A stretch of DNA of 64,000 bases from Pelodera strongyloides (taxonomy: Eukaryota > Nematoda > Chromadorea > Rhabditida > Rhabditidae), in assembly GCA_036852015.1 (NCBI GenBank), contig JAANDG010000194.1, forward strand, positions 62,001-126,000, read 5' to 3'. The notes under the pieces were generated by a model. The model was given only the letters and a program-made list of their open reading frames with translations. It was not told the DNA's origin and searched no databases. This document shows positions 12,450 to 21,400 of the stretch, one piece after another; positions within the stretch are counted from its first letter, which is position 1, and the number at the start of each line of letters is the position of its first letter. A program made the position numbers and the translations under genes.

Positions 12450-15400
12450 ATGCAACGTACCCCATCCGTTCTACCGTTTCGTAATGTTCGTTCGATCAGT
12501 CGAAGTCTGACTCCAGTGTTCCACTTTCTACGAATGGTCGCCTTCTTTCCGGGAATATTTCAGAAAAGCGACAGAAAAAGTAGAAGGACTAGCTTTGTGG
12601 TTTGTTTTCTTATTTTTTTTTTCTTATATACCAAAACAAGTTGAAAATGTTTCTGATTTGTAAGTTGAGTGAAACACATTGATATTGGATATTCGCAAAG
12701 ATAACATTTACAAGTAAAAGTTGTTAACTTCTAAGCTGATTTGCTAGCGACAGGCGATTATAAATTATTGAGATAACACTTACAAATAGAAGTTGTTAAC
12801 TTCTAATTGCAAGGTAATTTATTAGAAACGCTTACCCACAAAGAAGATAAGGCATTATGTGTGTAACAGGGGAACCTAATGACAGCCGACAATAGGTAAT
12901 ACATAGTGTGGAATCCTAATCAATTCTTGCAGAAGTATTTCTTCCTCTACAACTTTTCGCTTGCCGTAATCTTTCTCAACTGCTACATTTTCAAGGGAAA
13001 TCTATGGTTGATGCAATTTTATCGGGTGCGTGTCACTTCTCTATAAATCTGTTTTATTTAGTCGAAGAAAAAAACTACCAATGAAACAGGACAGAGCGGT
13101 CGTTTTTCGTTTGAAACGGTTATGACATTGCGTTGTTAGCTTATAATGCACACATGACAGAGACAGAACGACTAAAAAGGAACTAAAATTTTCTCCAAAA
13201 TAAAATATGTGATTTTGCTCTGGCAGACTGCAGCACTAAAGCTTCACTTACTGCAGTGTGTATGTACTACGGTACTAACTTGACCTCACGTAATTTCTTT
13301 GCAGCACAAGTTTGGACTTATGAATGCAAGTACGATATCATCAATTGTGTCCGGCGTGAAACCTTTGGTCAACGTCGTTCATTTATCGATTTTTATTTTA
13401 AATATCAAAGCGCATTATCGACTTATCCATATGGTGGATACGGTATGTTCTAATACAGTATGAGTTTGTTAACTAATCACACCACTTTTCCAGAAGAGCG
13501 GTATTTTCCAACGCCGATGCATTATTGTCAAAATGTGTAGTTGTCTGTGGTACAGGTACATACGACTTTACTTGTCTTATGAGTTGACCTGGCTCATTTA
13601 GGTGGACCTATGCTTTCGTGCATCATTCCACGCAACACCCAACGCTCTTTACTATTCGCTTATTTTATTTCTATTCTCCTTCATTTTCTTCTCGGTGCCG
13701 CTCACACTTTTGGCCGTGGAATTTGTCTCCTTCGGACAGCAGTAAGTTTGTAGATCATATTGGAAAGATGAGATTGTAGATCCTTTTTGACATGGTTGCA
13801 GATAACTTCTGCCCAACCATTATGTTGTGGACGTCACATTGGGTGCTACTAATTAAAGGGTATGGCGAGGGTATCCAAAAAATTTCTTACATTGCAAACT
13901 ACCACTTCGTGTAGAATTCTCCTTTTCGGGGTGTCATGTGTCATGTTAATTCATGACTCACTTATTTCTTTACTCTACATCCTTTAGTTCCAAATTTCCC
14001 TTGCATAGGTTCTATATTTTCAACATTTTTACTTTCCCTGTATAGTATAATATGACATTGTTATTTTTTATTTTTTCCTTTATTACCCAGTTGTATACTT
14101 CTTTTTTTAAATGCTTCTAGGCAAAATGGATCGTTGGCCTTTGCGGGGTAACTTCGTGGCTAGAGTTTCGGCATTTTATTTGCTATTTTCGTAACATCGC
14201 TTATTATTTTTTCTGTTTATTCTAACTTTTCTACAAACTAACATTATATTATTGGCTGAGGGTCTCGCCCATATAGAAACATGATTGAAACTATTTGAAA
14301 AAAAAATATATATATATTGGCAATTTAGATTCGGCTCCCTGTCTGACACATATTTCATCATTGTGCCAATGCTATCGTTATGGAATGTAGTTCCGCTGTT
14401 TTACTACGATATGTACAATAGGATTGTAAGGTGCGCTTTATATACTCAATTATCATGTTAATTTTTGGCCGAAATAATGGTTCGACGGTCTAATCGTTAG
14501 TTCATGCTTTGCTTCATACAATAGTCTCTCTTTTACCACGGGTTTATTTGCGATACATCAAGTGCTACGTTCTGTGGCGCGCAGAGCGCCGCAGACTTTC
14601 CCGCACGTTCTGGGTATGCGCGCATACTTTCCCGCATGATGTGACTGTGCGCGCGTACTTTCCCGCATGATCACGGTGTGCGCGCATACTTTCCCGCATA
14701 GAGCGCCGCACGGTGGGCTTCCGGAGCAATGTCTCCGAAATCACAATTTTGACAATTTGGATAGCCCAGCTGCGAGCGCATACTTTCCCGCGTACATTCC
14801 CGCATAGAGCGCCGCGCACTCACGAAAATTCTTCTCTCAAGAAATTATTTTCAGCTGCAATACCGTAGTTGCAACAAATAGTTGCCACAAATAATGGAGT
14901 TTCGCCGCTAAGGTGCACTTTTTTCTCAATTTTTTTATTTTCTTCGTTCGTTTTTCGTATTATTTTCCGTTTGTTTAGTTTGTTGTGTATAATTCTTTGT
15001 TTACTGTTTAAGTGAATCTTCCATTGTCATCCCGACGAGTACATATGATAAAATTTAGTACATTTTAAGGTTTTATTCACTTGAAGTTCCATTGTGGTTT
15101 TTTTTTGATGAACTGTTCTTATGTTTATTGTCTATTGTTTATTGTGCAGGATGTCTGCAGCAGGCGCAGGATGTGCAGGATGAGAAAGCATATGTCTGTA
15201 TCCCGTAAGGCTGAAGGAATGGGCCTTGCGCTATGGCTTCACCTACGACACCAGTGAAAAGTGCTAATTGTAAGTATCTTTTTTCTACTTATTGTATCTT
15301 GAAATACTTTATATATCGGAAGCATAGGCTGCTTGTGATCCTTACGTTGCACAACTCTCTCTACATACATGCATTACGCGCAAATGACTATGCTATGCAT

Positions 15401-18400
15401 ACAAAGACAATAGTTGTTTATGATAGCCTAAGCTTATATGTTTTAGTGCGCAACAGCAATCGGCAAACGTCCAGAATTCCTCGCCTTTTGATGGTTAAAA
15501 ATTTACAGAGGTGAAGGGTCTGGCATCTGGGAACAATTTAGTACGGACAAGGAAAGCATAGGTATGTTTATTATTGTTTCATTATTATTCAGTAGGCGTT
15601 AAATGCTGCACATCTACCGAAAACAAGTTAATTTTCCTCCAAAAAATCAAGGACGAGTACCGGAATGTTTTATTATATGTACTGGGAATTTAGACCCTTA
15701 TTGAACGTAGTTTTTGCCCCCATACTCATGCATCTAAATACTGCAAATTGCAGATCCCATCTCTTCCTCTTCCTTCAACAAAGCGCCAAAGCTTCAAGTT
15801 CTGCAGAGTTTGGTGCTTCAAGAAGACGTCGCGCGGTCGCGGTCGTCTTTGGGGTTCTCAAATGTTTCTTGATAAATACTGATACATTCCCCCATTCGTC
15901 GTCATTATTATTCTTAAAGGGAGAGGCCCATGAGAAAAAAGTTCTCCTTAATTTACTTGCACAGAATGTCCGGAATTTCAGAAATATTACTGTGAAAACC
16001 GCATTGCGTGAAGCCTCGAACTCGCAGAGTTATTCCCCGGCAAACAGTTCGGCTAGGTACCGTAGTCAGCAACGTCAAAATTCGTTTTTACGGTTTATAT
16101 CCGTTCATGTGCATTCTTTCTGTATATAAGAATGGTCAAAGAATAAAGATCATTCCTACGACTATAAAGAGGCATTTGCAATGCAAGAATGCCCTAAAAG
16201 CGAGAGAATTGATTCTGACTCCGGTACCTGGCCGAACTCTTTGCCGGGGAATAACTCTGTGAGTTCTAGGCTTCAAGCAATGCTGTTTTTACAGTAATAT
16301 TTCTGAAATTCCTGACATTCTTTACAAATAAATTGACGAAAACTTTATTCTCATGGGCCTCTCCCTTTAAAGCGAAATGGTACCCAGTTTGGGGTTTTTT
16401 GGTTAAAAAAAGTTTAAATTCTTTTATTAATGGAAAGCGACATAAACAAATAAAAAATAAATAGAAAATGGAAAAATAACGACGCAAAAATTTTATTTTT
16501 TTGAATTTTGTATAGAAAAAGTTGGATCCGTACGATTTCCATACATTATGGGGTTTGCAAGTATGCCCGATTTTCCTTGCAAGTATCGAAAAATTTACCG
16601 TATCTTGGCACTACACGAGCATATCTACAGGCAGTTTTTACGACCGATCGCCACGGGACCAATTGTTCAACAAAAAATGTCTTTGATGGCGGATTTTCTA
16701 TAGTGCGGATGTGTCAAAGTTACGGTAAAGTTGTGTAAAAAGCACACGATTTTGCGAATTGATACTTGCAAGGAAAACTCGCGGTTTTTGGCATACTTGC
16801 AAACCCCATTATGGATCGTACAATGTACACAATTGTCGATTGGATTTAGACGTAGTGTTACATGGTAGTTAATCCACTACAGTGATAGTGACCACCATTG
16901 TCAGCCGCACCTACGGCAGGATTCCAATGGAGGCATAGCTAAGTGGTTGTGCTCTAGCTTTTGGCGCGGTTGATCCCGGGTTCGATCCCCGGTGGCGACC
17001 AACTATTTGCGGGAAATTTGTTGACAGATAGTGGGTACCATTTCGCTTTAAGCAGTATTTCTCTTTTGTATGTTGACAAACTCATGCATCCTACTAGCTT
17101 AGTCCACTTTTTTTTTACTTCTCGCCATTCTATACAAAATAGTTCCACAGTAGCTCCACAATTCTAGTAGTTCCACAATAATTATGTTGTATAGTATTGT
17201 GTAGAGACTTATATTGATGAAACTTTTGCTAGCAGTCTATTTCATTAATATTATGAAAGTAAGTTCCTCAAGTTTGATCAATTCGCAGTCTATTTCGAGT
17301 TATTTTTAATGGTTTAAAATGTTTTGCTTTCATTTTATTTTATTCTATCAATGTTGAATTAATAAAATTATTTTATCGCTTTTGTATGCTATTTTTTATA
17401 TTAAGTGGGCGGGGCAAGGGGAGGAGCCTAATGGCTGGTGTAACCGCGTAGAGCGCCGCGAACTTACCCGCATAGTGCGCCGCGCACTAACCCGCGTAGA
17501 GCGCCGCCGACTTTCCCGCATAGTGCGCTGCAGACATACCCGCGCAGAGCGCCGCTCACTTTCCCGCCTTGTGCGCCTCTGCAAAAGCGCACAAGGCGGG
17601 ATGGTACGCGGCGCTCTGCGCGGGTGAAGACCAGAGTAGAACAGTGGCTGACAGATCGCTATCTTATGCTGGCACTACATAGATTTTCATAGCTCTTGGA
17701 ACTGTCTTATTAGTTTTCAAGCAGATTCACCTGGTACCAATCGTGCGTTCGTTGTATGAGCTCCTGGTCCTCACTCGGTCCTCAAACAACAAAAGTCAAT
17801 ACATTTAGATTCTACTGCCGGATATTAATCAAATCGCTGGACAGAGAACATACAAAGCGGTTCTTCAGTTTGAAATTCTATTATGAACAATTTTTGCGGA
17901 TCACGTATGTGCAGGTGAATTTTTCTTCCTCTTTTTTTTTCTTTTCTAGGGTTTTGATTTATGATCCCATTCCATAGCTCATGGTTAGCAACAGAAGTGC
18001 TGTAATCTGTAATCTATGGTATGCGGCAAAACCCGGGGTCTGATAGTAAATAAATAGAGAGATACAAGGCTGGAAGGTTCACAGGTTCATATTGTACAAC
18101 TCTCCTTCTCTCATTCTCTCTCTCTCGCTCTCTCTTTCTCTCTTTTTCGTTTTTTCATTCCGAGGTTTCATTGGAGATTCATAGGTGATTAAAAATTAAA
18201 AAATATTTTCAATCGTCCAGGACGCTGTCTCTGACCTCTTCAATCCCTTCATACTATTTTCGCTGGCTTGGTCGATGGCGATTTTATGTTTGACCATTTA
18301 CTTTCTCACGCAGCCGACTTCAAGGTAAGCTATGCGTAAATGGACAATGAGTAAACAGTATTATCAAATTACATGCATTATGCTTCCTGTCAGTTTATTA

Positions 18401-21400
18401 CATTCATAGAGTGAGATGTTTCCGAAATTACCAGTTTGTCATTTTGTATCAGATTGTACATAGTCGTACATTTGCTAAAGCCTTTTCAATTTCAGCTTAA
18501 CTGAACCGATAGATCCTCGGGATATCGCCAACACAACACTTCGAAACCTTCTCAATAAGAAAGTGGCGTTTTCGATTTGTTGGTCGACAATACAGGTAAG
18601 AATACATTTATAAATCAGCTTAAGCTCAGGCTTAAGTTTAGACCTAGGCATCTATTTAGCTTACGCCTAGACTTATATTTATTATTCTTATATGGAATAT
18701 AGAATGTATACTTACGCCCAGGGTTCTTCAGGTGCTTGTAGCAACATTGAACATTCTCATCATCTGTGCGACCGGAACGCAAACGAATGAAACTGTGAGT
18801 TCTTTGGTCTTGTAACAATCATGTATAACTAATAAAGGTTTATTGATAAAAACGACAAGTACAAAATAACAAGGTAAGCGAGAAAATAATAACCAGGTCC
18901 CACAGAGTAAAGGGTTCAAGTCCTTTACTACTTACGGGGAACATAAATTAAATTAAAAATAACTACGAATACAAATAGTAGATACATCGAAAAATACCAT
19001 TATTATACATGATATTATAAAGTAACCGAAATAATTCAATAGCACAGAAGTCTCAATAGTAGCGTAACACAATCAAATCACAATCAACAACATCAAATAT
19101 CAATAGAAGGGTCACGAGCGAGGTCGCCCTCCACCTAGCTCGGATACAAAATATCAACTTGAATTCATAAGTGCAAGCTCCCCCTTCAAAAGAACTGGCA
19201 CTTGTACGTTTCATGATTGTTCTGTCCGAGAGTTCAATGGCAAAATGACTACTCGGAATTTGGAATTTGAAATTGAATTCTCAATTGAGTGACCGCAAAA
19301 AACTTTGGTCAGCACCGAAGTGCTTTAAGTCAATGTGTTCCAACGCTGACTTGAGAACTTGCACAGAAGCAAAGTCCTCAACGTTAGCAAGGATACGGTT
19401 CCAAAGAGGAACAATTCTTTCAAAGAACCAATTGCTAGAAGAATATTTACGTCTTGAGGGGAGCAGTCGAAGAGGTCTCCGACTGCTTCGTCTTGTAGAC
19501 GCTCTGACTAGGTGATCTCCTGGATTCCAGCTAATTTCCTGGATAATCAGCTTGAAACATGTGACTATGTCCTGTTTTTGTCTGCGGATATATTGTGTAT
19601 CAAGATCAATCATTTGTAGTCTGTGTGTGTATGAGTTATAGGATGTACCACTTCTTCTAAAAGCTATTCTTGTCAATTTTCTTAAAGGAGACTCAAGTAA
19701 CCTTGTATTGCGGCTATTCTTTGTTGGGTGCCATAATTCGGACCCATATTCTAATATGGGACGAACGTACGTCACATAAAGTTTCTTTGCGAGTGCGGGG
19801 TTGAGATGCTGAAATGTGTAGATTAAGGAAGAAACTCTTACATTGGCCCTTCGAACAATTTCTTTTATGTGAGCGTCGAATGTAAGAGAATTATCCGTCA
19901 GGATCCCTAGATCTCTCACTGTTTCTGACTTGGGAAGTAGGATGTCATCAATAAAGTAGTCGTGCTTTAAGTTTGCCCTGCCAATATTCAAAACAATGCT
20001 CTTATTGGGGGCGAGTGGTAGTTGCCATTCATTAGACCACAGCATAACTGAATTTATTGTTTCCTGAAGGAGAATAGGAGATGTACTAAATATCTTTAAA
20101 TCATCAGCAAATAACGAACAACTTACACCATCGGAAACAATGTCTACGATATCGTTCACGTAGATTAAGAAGAGTAGTGGTCCTAAAACCGAACCCTGAG
20201 GTACACCTGAATTTATAGGGAAACTGTCTGAGAAGGAACTTTTTATTTTAACGCAAGATACCCTGCCTTGAAGAAATGCTTTGATCCATTTCAATGTTAA
20301 AGCATCAAGACCAAAGGATTTGAGCTTTAAAAGCAGCTTTTGGTGGGGTACCATGTCAAAAGCTTTTTTAAAATCGAAGTATATTACATCAAACGGATTC
20401 TTGTTCCGTTCTAGAACTTGCCATTCTGAATGAGTACCTAGAAGTTGGGAAATGCAGCTGCGTTTCGCCAAGAAACCAAACTGGTAATCTGTTATTCTAT
20501 GCCTAAACTGGTTTCTTATGGAAAAAGAGACCATTTTTTCCATTACCCTGCATACCGGTGAGGTTAAAGAAATTGGCCTATAGTTTGAGGGATCTGATTT
20601 GACTCCTTTTTTATGAATAGGGCAAATAACAGACTGTTTCCATTGGTTGGGTACAACACCAGCGTGAAAGGATTGGTAAAATAGTCTAGATAATGGAATA
20701 GCCAAAGGAACTGATGTTTTCTTCATAAAGTAGTGGTTAAGGCCTTCCAAACTAAAATTGACTTTGCAAGGCAGCTTTGACAGATATTGAGTTACAACAT
20801 GTGGATCAAAGGATATGTTAAGGTCAATACAGGACAATTGTTTGAGATGTGGCATGTTACCATTATCAATTGCAAAAACACTGGAAAAGACTTCGGCGAA
20901 GGATTTGGCTTTTTGAGAGGACGTGAATGAAGCGGAACCGTCTTTGTTTCGAAGGACGGGAATTTCTACTTTAGGTTTCATACGATATCTAACAAATTTA
21001 TGGATACTTGTAACGTCGCCCGTTTCGGATAATTTAAACTCAAATTCTTCTCTTATCTCCCTCATAGCTTTTTTGTATTCCTTGTCAATCTGTTTGTACG
21101 AACTCAAGAGCGTGGGATTACTACGGGATTGTTTCCATAATGCCAATTTGGACTTTCTCAGGTTTAATACACGCTTTGGCAACACAAATGGAGATTTTGG
21201 TTTTTTATGGCGTATGGGTACAAAGTGATGAATGACGTCATTTGTAATGGCAAGAAAAAGGTCATAATTTTGCTGCAAAGAGGATACCGTAGTATCGATA
21301 AGTGAACTCCAATCGCAGTTAGCCAAACACCTATTTATCGCATCGTAGTCGCAATTTTTGAAGTCAAAATAAATGTTGCTAACTGGTTCGTGTATGGGAT

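Noticed and set aside
13272..13304. A 33-bp intron (GT..TTTGCAG) between two receptor exons
   Set aside because: Too short for a nematode intron, and its length is a multiple of three with an open frame, so it was kept as exon (adds an NLTS sequon).
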